NCBI GenBank assembly: GCA_002633005.1
Contig: NMRA01000094.1
Location: 886,840-930,158 of the forward strand
Direction: 5' to 3'
Length of the DNA: 43,319 nucleotides
From: Phoronis australis
Taxonomy: Eukaryota > Phoronida > Phoronidae
In this document: in pieces, positions 1 through 11,170 of the stretch
Numbering within the stretch: the stretch's first letter is position 1
Layout: every line of letters starts with the position of its first letter
Made by a program: the position numbers and the translations under genes
Notes under the pieces: model-generated
What the model was told of the DNA's origin: nothing
The model's input: only the letters and a program-made list of their open reading frames with translations
The model's database searches: none

Positions 1-2099
1 ACTCGTCGCATGTTTTTCGCCCATCGGTCCTATCATTGTTTTCCTTTGTTGTGTCATTGTTGGATGTAACAACACAGGTCGCATGGATATAGAACCTTGC
101 GTACATCACACCGTTGCCGATAAGTGCTCGTCATTATATCTTTATTATAACAACGGAAACAATGAAGATGCTAATCTATTGTTCTCTATGCGACCAGGTT
201 TCCCGTGGATGACCACAGAAGAGGAATCCCAAAGTATCCACAAACAATGACCACGCACCTTAGTAACTATTACCGCGCACACGAATCCTTTCCGTGGAAC
301 CTAAACACCAAATTTTTATATCCGTGTATTGTGTTGTATTGCTCATGGTACGGGTTCAGACTCTGTTGTATTAAGATTCCAATCCCCAACCCTGTAATAT
401 GTAGTTTGAGTAAAATTTCTAGACAATGCAGGTTTATGGATTTATTCTCCTTCAAATGAAGAGTAAAAATCAAATTCTGCACAGGTTTTTTAAAAGTAAT
501 CACTTATTGGAAGATCACACATCTAAAAAATAAAACAATGTTTGACAATTTTATTCATTATCTTATTTGAAAATTGCCTACCTCACAGACAACTCATCTA
601 AGTTGAAAATATTCCTTGTGAAAAAATATAAAATACCAACCAGAGACTTGTGTACTACAAAATATGTTTTCGTAATACAATGCAAAGATAACTGTACAGT
701 CAAAAGTGCAAATGTTATGACTCTAATAAAAAATTGCCTTCTAGATCTTTTCAACACTCTAATTGCTACAGGACAGAGTCAACCACACAAAGCTCATAAA
801 GTCAGGGAATTACATTTAAGGTGATGTAGTCTCACTGCGAAAAAGTGATTTCGCAATATCGCTGACAACACTGGAAATCTCTTCTTCACAAACTTGAGGT
901 AGCTGTATTTACCACATCAATGTTCTTATCAAAACTAACCACCACAAAATGAAAAATTGGCTTGTCGGTTCCAATTAGGCAGCATTTTACAATGAAATGG
1001 TCATGAAAAAATACTTTTGCAACATGGTTTGCATTACAATTGCCCTACGATTACAGTTGTACATACATACTAGACCAGTAACAAAATTACCCATGGGAAC
1101 CATAAAATGGTCAATTCGCCAAAAAAACAAGGAGCCACCAGAGCTAATGTGCCAATACTTTTCAGTACTGCAACAAAAAATCATTTGAAGTGGACATAAA
1201 CTCGCCTAAAATCACATAAAACAACTTTTGATTTAGATATTTTACCATCACGAAATAGGTATTACTTCCAGGTCACTTTTGAGCAATTTCAGAACTTTGA
1301 AAGATCTGGCAATATGCAATTGCTAGAGACCAGACTAATAGTGTGCGATTTTATACACACAGCATGGTCTCAAGGAATAGCAAACTGTCAATTCGCTACA
1401 ATTCCAGAAATCACTTCCCATCTGGATAAGGAACAAACTGAGCAAAGTTTATAGAGGTAAATGGTCTAAATCAAAACTTATTACCTCCTGGACAGAATAT
1501 GGGTTTACAACCCAGGCAGAAAGATAAGTTAACAAAACCAGCCTAACTGCAACAGGGTCTCAAATTTCAGTAATATATACCCATTTACAAACAAAAATCT
1601 ATAATGGTAAATAAAATGCGGAAACATAAATTCAGATCAATTACGCATCTTCAAGGAAAAGGAATAGTACAGTGGTCAGAAATCATCTAAATGTGATGGC
1701 GACACTGAGAAATCCTGTAAGACCAAAAAATCCAGTGGCTAAACAAAATGAACAATGTACCATTACCATGTGGCCCAGAATCATACTCCGTGCCTGGACA
1801 AAAAATTCAGTCTCAGACTAGGTAAATCTTAGATTTGTGCTGTTCACGCAAGCAGTTCTGGTGCAAACAAAGGTTGCGACAACACACAAGCCTACTTCCC
1901 TACACAGCTGTGCTGATACAATAATGCCCCCCCTGGATTTAGCAGATCAGCCAGAGTATTTATAGGTCCAGCCACTGTACTGTATCCTCCCTTTGAATTT
2001 TTACAATGCTACATCCTTGACAATCGCAGATTGCCTCTTTCCATGCATACTCCACTTCCTCTGTCCCAGTTTCCCCACATTTGCTGAAAGTGGCCTATC
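1..2099. other. No gene seen; probable 3' flank of the - strand gene
   Basis: AT-rich sequence with only short open frames and no recognisable domain. Because a - strand terminal exon ends at 2100, part of this interval may be its 3' untranslated region. A - strand AATAAA-type signal (plus-strand tttatt near 549) is one possible poly(A) site, but this is speculative. Confidence 0.4.
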
Positions 2100-2524
2100 T
2101 CAACAACTTAGTTTGGACCTGTTGTGGTATAAGCCAGTAATCTTTGGCAAATACTTTTTCCCCAACTCGTTCCTCAAGCTACAAATTCTCTTTGACATAT
2201 CTTCTGAGAGTAGTCTTTTCGGCCTCTCTCTAGACCCCTCACTTAGTTGTCCAGAAGGGTACCTTCTTGCTGGTTGTGAACTTTTCCATACCCAACNATC
2301 TTTGGCAAAAACTTTTTCCCCAACTCGTTCCTCAAGCTACAAATTCTCTTTGACATATCTTCTGGGAGTAGACGTTTCGGCCTCTCTCTAGCCCCCTCAA
2401 TTAGTCGTCCAGAAGGGTAGCTTCTTGCTGGTTGTGAACTTTTCCATACCCAACCTTTACTAATAATCGGCAAGTCTCCAACTTCAGCAGAAGCCACTTC
2501 TTCAGCATAAGCCTTTCCTGATTC
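2100..2524 (-). CDS. Terminal exon of an unrecognised - strand gene (assembly-duplicated)
   Basis: On the - strand an acceptor (acaattttag) precedes base 2524 and opens a frame starting Glu-Ser-Gly-Lys that ends in TGA at 2102-2100. The interval contains two 157-bp near-copies (2140-2296 and 2298-2454) separated by a single n. Removing one copy plus the n leaves exactly 267 bp, that is 88 codons plus stop with no interruption. The two copies differ at about 9 positions and both stay open; one Arg codon differs by two synonymous changes, which supports real coding sequence seen as two haplotypes. The product is hydrophilic and basic, rich in Arg/Lys/Ser, with a WVWKSS stretch and the C-terminal end KLSC. 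I recognise no family, signal peptide or membrane segment. Inference: the raw sequence would show a frameshift that is not biological. Confidence 0.55.
2297..2297. other. Single-n contig join between duplicated 157-bp ends
   Basis: 2140-2296 and 2298-2454 are near-copies (about 9 differences in 157). This is expected when a scaffolder joins overlapping, heterozygous contig ends without merging them. Confidence 0.8.
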
Positions 2525-3227
2525 CTAAAATTGTATTAATGGAAAATTAAACATATTAAATTTAATGTGGCCATTTTGGCTCACAAAATATGAATACCAA
2601 GCTAAAGTGAAGACACCAATATTTTTGACGGCTTTAACGTGTTTAATTAACTTCATAATCGCAGAAAATCATTAGTAGACAAAACATACTCCCTAGTCTC
2701 TAAAAGTAGTTCATGGGCAGAAGTCATGTTACACATTTGGTGGTTGTTATGAAAAGTTATGATGACTACCTATTTTCTATGCCAATGAATACATGTAGTA
2801 GCATAAACGTCAACACATTTGAATAAGATATGATTAAGCAATAAGGCCCAAGTTATAGGCAATCACGGTGTGTCAATAAAAGTATTTTAGCATGAATGAC
2901 GTGCTTCTAAAAATATTCCTCAGGGTCAGACCCTGGAGTTTAGTGATTCCTACCTGAGCTCACACGAACAGGACGTTGAACCTTGACTTAACGTCTTTGG
3001 TCGTTTTTCAGACCTCTATCAGATTTCTCCTCTAGTGTGCAGTGGATGTTCTAAGTGTCTTTGGCGACGCCTCGAGTGTTGTAACGATGATTCGGGCAAG
3101 TGAACCTAATACGGTAGATTATGTAGCTCCTGCTGCACACAGTGCCTCCAAAGCAGACACTGAGACAGACTACTCAGGAGGACACGTTCCACCTCCACAT
3201 CAGCTCCACGTACTCTTATAAGGTGCT

Positions 3228-3228
3228 N
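3228..3228. other. Single-n contig join between identical 75-bp ends
   Basis: 3153-3227 and 3230-3304 appear identical, consistent with an unmerged contig overlap rather than a genomic tandem duplication. Confidence 0.8.
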
Positions 3229-3744
3229 GGCAGACACTGAGACAGACTACTCAGGAGGACACGTTCCACCTCCACATCAGCTCCACGTACTCTTATAAGG
3301 TGCTCTCAAATGTCTCGCTCTATACCTTGTGCATTTCCCTAGAGTTTCCAAAGTTGTTTCTCTCCGCAATTTGTAGAAATACCACATTTGATGCGACTGG
3401 CAGTGGCAGATAAATTCGCAAACCCGCACTTTAGGTCAGCCATCATTCAACTAACGCATTGTAACGCTTTAGTTTGGTATTCAGACGAATTGGATAAACA
3501 AATTTAGTATAATTTCATATTTTATTGGGAAATTCTAGTGTCCTTAAAATTAATTAAACATTTAAGCAAACCAATTGTTTTAATAGTTGTATTATACCAC
3601 GGCATATTAATGCGTAGAAACGGCACACAACTAGTGTCTGGTTTAACATGACAAATACACATACGCAGTCTGAAAATAGTGAAATTCAGACACCTATTAC
3701 CAAGCCTGCCTGAAGGGCTGACAAAGTTTTTATTGTATTAATTT

Positions 3745-3745
3745 N
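3745..3745. other. Single-n contig join between duplicated 147-bp ends
   Basis: 3598-3744 and 3746-3892 are near-copies with about 8 differences, again fitting two haplotypes of one locus. Confidence 0.8.
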
Positions 3746-4305
3746 CACGGTATATTAATGCGTAGAAACGGCGCACAACTAGTGACTGGTTTAACATGAC
3801 AAATACACATACGCGGTCTGACAATACTGAAATTCAGACACCAATTACCAAGCCTGCCTGAACGGCTGACAAAGTTTTTATTGTATTAATTTCAAGGGCA
3901 TGGAGTCTTCTACATGTTCATGTTATTATTTTTAGTTTTCTCGTGGGGGCAGCTTCGCTATAAGGGTACAGCTTACTGCTGGTTTTTCACAAGGCGGAAA
4001 CGTACCTCCACGGAAACAGTTACAGTGTTACCATGGTAACCGATATTGCAGTGTCGGTGCCGTTTTTACTGACATTGATCATGAACCTATCATGAGATAT
4101 CAAAATTGTTCAGAAACGATTCTGTTTGAAGCAGAAACTGGAGTAGAAAGTTTGGTCAAAAATGACTCATTCCACACCCAGAAATTGCCTCATTTTGCCT
4201 CCAGAACACTTCCCTTGTATCTCCTAAACCACCAAACTTTGTGGTGTCATACTTCACCCATTATTCTCTCATCCCTAATGTGATTTATCAGACTAAACAC
4301 GGTTC

Positions 4306-4434
4306 TGAATGGTTGACCCCCCATCTTGCCGCTTGTTGGCTGTACTGTGGTCGGTGGATCCGTGGACTGATACTTAAGTACTAGTTCACGAGAGCACCAG
4401 CCATGAGCGGCAAGGCCGGGGTCAGCCGATTTTC
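4306..4434. repeat. Foldback with ~34-bp arms
   Basis: The left arm (about 4308-4341, containing ttgaccccccatcttgccgc) pairs with the right arm (about 4400-4433, containing gagcggcaaggccggggtca) with several mismatches. Between them lies a short perfect palindrome, tacttaagta. Confidence 0.5.
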
Positions 4435-4691
4435 AACAAATTTGGCATATAGGTAATCCTATGAGATCTATAAACAGCAGTAAAATATTTCCTCAAAATA
4501 TTACGTTTTTCTAAAGTTATAGGCTCGAACACATTTTACGGCTTCGCAGCCATGTTTTCACGGTATAATAACTGTCCAGTTTTAACTGTTCATATTTTTC
4601 CTTGATTGAAAGCTATTAACAGCTTATTATATAAAATGACTTATTCTTATTAAAATGACATAGGCAAAAAATTGAATTTCGGACCTCAAAA

Positions 4692-4770
4692 GCGAGGCCC
4701 CTATATTAATATAGGAGGCCTCGCCGAAAGGAGGCCGGAGAGCGGGGCCCCCTATATTAATATTGGGGCC
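4692..4770. repeat. Two GC-rich palindromes abutting a contig break
   Basis: 4692-4724 is a near-perfect palindrome with arms gcgaggcc...cctatatt. A second, similar half-site begins at 4742 and is cut off by the n at 4771. Palindromes of this kind commonly break assemblies. Confidence 0.55.
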
Positions 4771-4771
4771 N
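4771..4771. other. Single-n contig join with displaced 73-bp duplicate
   Basis: 4306-4378 recurs at 4772-4844, after which the copies diverge. The left contig carries an extra ~390 bp before the n, which suggests an insertion/deletion polymorphism or a foldback in one haplotype. Confidence 0.65.
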
Positions 4772-4910
4772 TGAATGGTTGACCCCCCACCTTGCCGCTT
4801 GTTGGCTGTACTGTGGTCGGTGGATCCGTGGACTGATACTTAAGAGTAAAGTTTAGTCTATGCCTAATTAGCCTACTTACTTGGGGACGCTTAGATCAAG
4901 ACAAACTTAC

Positions 4911-5000
4911 CCGCCACTGTCGCAAGGTGTATCCAGCGCTACGACTGCGCTTATTCCGAGTCTGCGGCAGCTCGGTGGTTATATTTATCAATGATTTCAT
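4911..5000 (-). CDS. Candidate first coding exon of the same - strand gene
   Basis: The - strand ATG at 5000-4998 has A at -3 and an in-frame TAG eight codons upstream. The frame runs 30 codons and ends exactly at a consensus donor (CGG|gtaagt; donor bases are the complement of 4910-4905). It ends in phase 0, matching the phase-0 start of the exon ending at 2524, so direct splicing gives about 118 residues. The N-terminus is MKSLINITTELPQ followed by a basic stretch. Extra exons in the 2.4-kb intron cannot be excluded because that intron contains three unresolved contig joins. Family not recognised. Confidence 0.45.
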
Positions 5001-5518
5001 ACTGATAGAGAAACTTTGGACCTAGCCTACGTAACGAGCACAGGCGCTTGGGTTTATCTGTTCCTCGATCGCAAATGACATCACTCACTACTACATACAA
5101 TGAGATAAATATAAGTATATAACTCATTGACTACATATTTCTTATATATGGTTATGAGTGATCTGGAAATCCGAGCGCCTGTGGTACGAGTAGCCGGAAA
5201 ACTCAATTCTCCGCCAGGTGGTGCACGGCACCCTAAGCGTCCTCTGACTGCAATGAGCAATATTAAACCATAGATTGTTGGTCTACGGCAGCTCGTACAC
5301 AACATTCAGCTAGGGCGCATAACCAGCTGGGCTATCCCAGTTGATATCGGTGACTATTTTAATACTTAAAACTGTCTAGCTCGCGTGTTTAGTTATCATA
5401 TTACTTAGTCTACTCCAGCCTGATCATAGATACTCGTTATCTGTAGTCTTAAAGTAGGCCCTAAGTAAGGCGGTGGGTCATTTCGCAATGTCAATGGCTA
5501 ACATGTAACATGGTTAGA

Positions 5519-5593
5519 CAATGACCATCGTCTCTATCCAGAGTTGCAGAGTAGAGCCTCTACTGGCTGCGCCAGCAGAGGCGATGGTCATTG
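5519..5593. repeat. Nested hairpin
   Basis: Outer arms 5519-5535 and 5577-5593 pair over 17 bp with one mismatch (caatgaccatcgtctct against agaggcgatggtcattg). An inner stem, gcctctactggc / gccagcagaggc, overlaps the right arm. Confidence 0.55.
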
Positions 5594-5839
5594 CCTAGGT
5601 TAGGATATGACATCAGATTTTGATGCCATCAGAATGAAATTTTCTTAGCTGTTCACGGAGCACCCGATATTCCTCGTGCTTAAACAGTCAATGATTAGTC
5701 AGCTGATGATTACATCAGCTGTCACATTACAACTGACTCACTTTGGTGGCCCGAGGCACTGACTGGTAGGCTAACTTTCTATCCACATGATGGTGACCTA
5801 TGGAGTCATTGTTATAACATAGGCCTACAGTGACATAAT

Positions 5840-5913
5840 CACAGGCGTCCTGAGCTTCTGATCCTCCCCAATACATATATATTGGGGATGATCAGAAGGT
5901 GAGGATGCCTGTG
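5840..5913. mobile_element. 74-bp miniature inverted-repeat element with 8-bp target duplication
   Basis: The element begins cacaggc and ends gcctgtg. Nearly its whole length is an inverted repeat (arms of ~36 bp with about six mismatches around an alternating AT tip). It is flanked by identical 8-bp direct repeats, gacataat, at 5832-5839 and 5914-5921. An 8-bp duplication is typical of hAT-superfamily transposons; the superfamily assignment is inference. Confidence 0.75.
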
Positions 5914-8574
5914 GACATAATACTCTTTGGAGAGAGTGTGGTCACTTAAACCAAGAAGAGGAATGTCTAGACATTGCAAGATCCACTCCAGACCAGGCAG
6001 CATTATCAAAAATGCTGTCTGTCCATCTTTGTGTGTTGCAGCAAACATTTCACCCTTACTGTTTTGCCTTAGACCCAGATGTCCCACTTTTCAATCCCGT
6101 TGTTCTGTTTTTTTGTTCTTGAATGTTGACTGTGACAACTATCCAATGGGTGTTCAAAATAACATTGTCTCTTTTTATGAATACTGAACATTATTTTCCA
6201 CCACTTTCACTAGTAACTTAACAATCGTAAAAATGTGCTCCAATCTCTCTTATTTATGGTAACATACACTACATGTATCAGAATCACTAACTTTTACTTT
6301 CTGAAGAAAAGAGTTTATGGATAGTCGTACACTGCATTCAGTGCTGAGGCAGTTATCCGCAGTACATTTCAAAGCTGCGTGATAGATGTTTGACCATTTT
6401 TATCTGTCAGAAAACCTTTATCTGCAAATATTGGATAGATATTTGGAGTAGTTTATCGCATTTTTCATGAATGTCACTGCATTTTGAATTTTTACTGAAG
6501 AATGTAATTGTATGAAACGGCACCAAAGGTCCAATTTATTATAATATATAAATATGTATTGGATGAATGCCTGACTAAATTATCCACATCAGTGTCAGAG
6601 ATTCATTTTCTAAAACCTTTGTCTTTATAGGGTAGAAATCTTTTGAATCATTGAAATTATTTCTGTAATGGCTTAACTGGTCATTTATATAACCTCTCTG
6701 GTTCATTTCTTTTTTATGTTACTATTACACACCGTTATTTTTCACATTTTGGTAACATTGTTGGTTTTTAGATTTAAAAAATATTTTTAAGCCAGTGTGG
6801 TATGGAAAATGATAATTACTTGTCAGTTAAATTATTTATCTTTCGCTTGTGGTATAATCATCAAAAACTGACTAAGGCCCGGCTTTCTGATATCGCTTTT
6901 ATGTAACTTGGTTGAAAAGTGTCGGAGTTGCGAAAAGTTTTAATAACAGTAAATTCAATAGCAAGTACACAAACCAGAATAAAGGAATGCAAACAACTGT
7001 CAGGCATGCGCGTTGCAACCTCAGTGGTCGCGAGATCAGACATGGCATTCCTGGGGTTGAGTTCTTACAAGTAAAAAAATCAACTCAACCAAAACTCACT
7101 TGTATAGCAGTCACCTGCAAAGGTCAAAGGTTGCCATTCAGGGAAGCCCTAGCATTTTGGTCAACAATGACAAAGCTCTCCTTAATAGCCAGTCTGAATC
7201 TATTTACATCACTGTAAACAATTGTAGGATTAGCGTAATCTTTTACATGGCCTGTTACCATAGGATGTTCAATTGTGAATACAGAATTTTAACATCAATT
7301 GTGCTGGGCTTTCTACTGTTAAATAAGAATCATTGATGACATTTCATCATTGTGTTAATGCCCAGCAGTAATATAGTAGGAAGATGTTATTAGTTTTTTG
7401 ACATAGTTATTATGACTTTAGGCTGTTTATATAGTATACCACATCTTAACAAATCAAAGGCATTACAGTTGACAAGGTAGGTGTTGTGTTTGATGATGAC
7501 ACACTGTGATGGTCTTGCATTATTTGTCATGGCTCAGTGACTCGTGCAGTTCAGGCATGCACAGGTATTAAAAGGATACGTGGTAAGTTGATGGATGAAA
7601 GTGGCCCAGTTAGAACAGCTATAAATCTCTACTAATACCATACTTCATTTAGTGAAAACTGGAGATTACAAATTCACCTTTTTGCTAAGTTTGATTATCA
7701 CACTTAGTGGAAGAATTGTGTACCCTCAACTGACCATCTTGGGATGGTTGACCTCGATAAAGAAATGTGGTCAAATGGGTATGCCATTACTTGGTCGCTT
7801 TAAGTAGTTATTACTCAAGAGTTTGTCAATTGTATGTATACTCTTATTCAGTAATTAGTGAATCATTGCCCAAATGCTCAATGCTCTGGTGTAGATCAGT
7901 GGATAGTAAAGTGGTTGACTTTAACTTAATTATTGAATGATAGTCACACATTGGGTAGTTGTATCAATATAAAGGGTTGTAGTTCTCTCTTCTTCAATTA
8001 GTTTTTGGGCTTAAAGTTAATCAAGACCAACGTGACAGGTGTGTATTGTGCCAAATATTAGCGAAATAACCGTATCAATAACATGAACAAGTTTCATTGG
8101 ATATGAATGTTCAGGTTGAAATCTCAGAAATCTGTAACAGTTTTCTAAATAATCATTTCGTTTTTGTTTTATGCAACTTTTAAAGTCCTATTTTTGATAT
8201 CCCCTGGTGCAAAAGTGAAACTTTCAATACTAATTCCTTTCAATGTTTTGTAGAACAGTGCTTGAAGCATAGTGTCTGAAGGTTTCATATGGATCAGATC
8301 AGCCATTTGTGAGATATGACATTTCAAAGTTTGCCAAATTTGGTCATTTTTTCTGGGTCTTACATAACCTTAATTTTGATTGTTTTGATTATTTTATTGT
8401 AAAAACAAAATTTTATATTGAAAAATACGAATTGTTTTTGAAAGTCGAGGACAGTTGTGGACAGAAAGAAATATCAATGTCATTAAGTGTGGACAGTAGA
8501 TATTAAGTAGAATATAAGCACAAGTTTAGGTATGTTCGATATGCTTGGTATGGTAAATCAACTGTAAACTTTAA

Positions 8575-9080
8575 AGTGCCTTTCATACTATCGTCGACGC
8601 GTCGATGGTTTGGGGAGTTGTGGTCTGTAGGAACGCTTAACTCCGATCCTGGATCGCAGTTAACAGCTCCACTTAACATCGCAGTTAACAGGTGGATTTA
8701 AGACCGCAGCGTCGACGCTGCGGTGCAGTATGAACGCTTAACTCCGGTCCAATCGAAGTTATCGCCAAGTGCCACTGTTATTGTCAATAGTTACAAGGTA
8801 GTGCCGTCACTATTAGCTGCTTATATTTTGCTCTGATAATAACCAATCGATTTAAAAATAAGTTTAATGTCACTTAGCACATGTAAATATTTCCAAATTA
8901 AAACATTGAAAAAAATCTTAGTGTGCAACGCTACCTTGCGATAACTTCGATGACGACAGCGGCACCAACCGCTTACTTCGATGTTCATTAACTACCGAAG
9001 CCAGTATGAACGGTCCAGTTAACTGCGCTATTTACGTCGACGCTCCGTTCAGACTGGAGTTAAGTCAATATGAAAGGGCC
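8575..9080. mobile_element. ~506-bp foldback/MITE flanked by TTAA
   Basis: Flanked by TTAA at 8571-8574 and 9081-9084, as in piggyBac-type insertions. The ends are related inverted repeats (tgcctttcatact... on the left; the right end read in reverse is ggccctttcatattgac). Inside are a second inverted pair (around 8752 and 8940, atcgaagttatcgc), a direct repeat gaacgcttaactccg (8631, 8731) and a perfect 20-bp palindrome at 8704-8723. No coding capacity. Confidence 0.6.
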
Positions 9081-10839
9081 TTAAAGACTATTTAATGGTA
9101 AGACATTACTGACATGCCTGTGTATTGTGCAAAATGTCTACTCAACTGTAGATTTCAAATTTAGTTCATGAAAGTATACCGGTATATTTTCTGAAAGTGG
9201 AAAACCTGAAAAATTTTGATTTTTGTCTTTAGACCAATCTATTGTTGAGTGGGTCATGTGACCATGTTTTTTTAGTGAAATTTGCAAACAAGAATGGTAC
9301 GTTTATAGCAAAATGAGGGTGTCAATAACACAGTCAAATTTTGTTTAATGTACATGTGCAAGATGATGTTATGTTCGTGGTTTTCTCTAAAATTGAAGAT
9401 CTCAAAAACGCTGTTACAGTTTTCTAATATATTTTGTATCACTTTATACGTTAATGCGTTTTATTAAAATCATAAAGTCCCACCTTTAATAGCCCTTCAT
9501 ACAAAAGTGGAACATTATAAATATAAAGTCCTAATAAGAAGAGAATAGTACATCAAGCACAGTACCTGAAAGTTTCATACAAGTCTGGTATCCATGTCTA
9601 AGATATAATGTTCCCAAGTTAGCCAAAGTAGGACACTTTTCTTGGATCCTCCAAACCTTCAACAAGTTTACTCATCTTTTGCTCAATAACTGTAGTCTGT
9701 GTTACTTGCTCGTTTACTATAGTCTGAGTTACTTGCTCAATTTAATGAATGCTTGACAAGTGCATTCTCATTTTTGAAAAAGACCGGTTTCTGTGAAAGA
9801 ATTGAATGATACCATACAAGGCTAGCTTGGGGTTGATATCAGTGTTTGTGCAGGGTTCTACATTATCCTTAAAAGGCTGAAGTACACTGACATTACCATA
9901 TATAGAAAAATGTTGTGTAGATAACTTCTGTAGTACAGGTGAATCACTGCTAAATATAGTTTTCAGTCATTCAATATTGACTCATGTCAGCCTGCCAGAG
10001 TGGCAAGGATAATTTAGTGAAGTTTATTTTGGGATGAATGGTCTCCTTATGAATACTTTGATAGATTTTCAGTTGTTTGTAATTGGCTTATGCTTCGGTT
10101 ATGTGCCAAATATGGGTTTGCTTGAGAGGATTTCTATTGGTTTCCATGACAAATCATTAAGGGCCGTTTTCATGCCTTCTGATTTTCTACATTTGTAGCA
10201 GTTTTGAATGTGAATTTCCCTTTGACATGTGGGTTGATTTGCATAAAATTTTGTGTACTATAGCCAAATGACATGTTCATCAGATTTTTGATTGTCATCA
10301 CTCAATGGAGATGTGAGCCATGGAAAATGAAGGTTTATAGTCTGATATCTGTGATGTTTGAAGGTAACATAATATCTCCAGTCTTCTGCAAACAAAAGAA
10401 TCGTAGGGGGCGTTGACAGTTGAAAACTTGCTATTGGCAATTTGTTGGAAACTAAATTCTCAATTTTGTAATATTCAAATATTCATGTTTTTAGTAAATT
10501 GAAACATAGCAAGCATTACCTTTCTCAGATCCTTCCCTGCAAAAACTGCACACATGTGAAATGGCCACTCCAATTTTCAAAAGAAAAATGTTAATGCTGT
10601 TGGATTCTGTGTGTCAAACGAATTTGAAAGCTCTTTAAAGTAAATGGCACAACTGTTGCCTTTCACCACCACCACAGAAATAGCGAAATATTTAAAACTG
10701 TCTCTCATTTTTTTTTCAAATTCCGTTTTTGAACAGTCAATTGGTAACCCAAAACTTTACAAACAAATTTTCCTGGCCTCGGCGGAAATACGATATGTGA
10801 AAGTAATTGCAAAATGTTTGACAAAGTAACTTCATTTTT

Positions 10840-11170
10840 AAATAAATATGTGGGCGCATTATGCCGTCATCTCTGTCCGTCCGGCCGTCCGTCCGTCCGT
10901 CCGTCCGGGCGGCGTCCGTCCGGCGTCCGGCGTCCGCTGCTCTATCTCCAAAACCCTTTGACATACATTCATGAAATTTGGCACATATGTTCCATTCATG
11001 AATGGGACGGCATGTGCGAACTTTCGGATGGATCCGACTACCGGTGTGCCCCCTAGTGGCAATTTTAGTTTTTTACGCTTACCTTTGTATCTTCAAAAGT
11101 CCTGAACGGATTTTCATGAAATTTGATATGTAGGCACCTAGTAGTGAGATGACGCTATCCTGCCGTTTTC
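10840..11170 (+). repeat. 5' part of the dispersed composite repeat, cut by the gap
   Basis: Runs tatgtgggcgcattatgccg, a tccg-rich stretch, then the body beginning ctctatctccaaaaccc. It is very similar to 39896-40212, which implies recent spread of the family. It contains one CTCF-like motif at 11046-11060. The assembly gap begins inside it. Confidence 0.75.

Larger units (their letters stand above)
2525..4910 (-). other. Putative intron of the - strand gene with three contig joins
   Basis: Holds single-n joins at 3228, 3745 and 4771, each next to near-duplicate sequence, and GC-rich palindromes near the last join. A + strand 44-codon frame starting with ATG at 3088 was considered and not called. 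Confidence 0.4.

Noticed and set aside
3088-3222. 44-codon + strand frame starting with ATG at 3088 (MIRASEPNTVDYV...)
   Set aside because: Plausible composition, but it ends in TAA before any good in-frame donor, lies next to a contig join, and has no recognised homologue.
5839-6087. 82-codon - strand frame at 5.8-6.1 kb
   Set aside because: Its C-terminal part is the 74-bp foldback element; the rest matches no family and lacks splice signals.
6861-7217. Small - strand frame (MSDLATTEV...) near an NRF1-like gcatgcgc
   Set aside because: No splice or homology support; a start-codon context alone is not enough.
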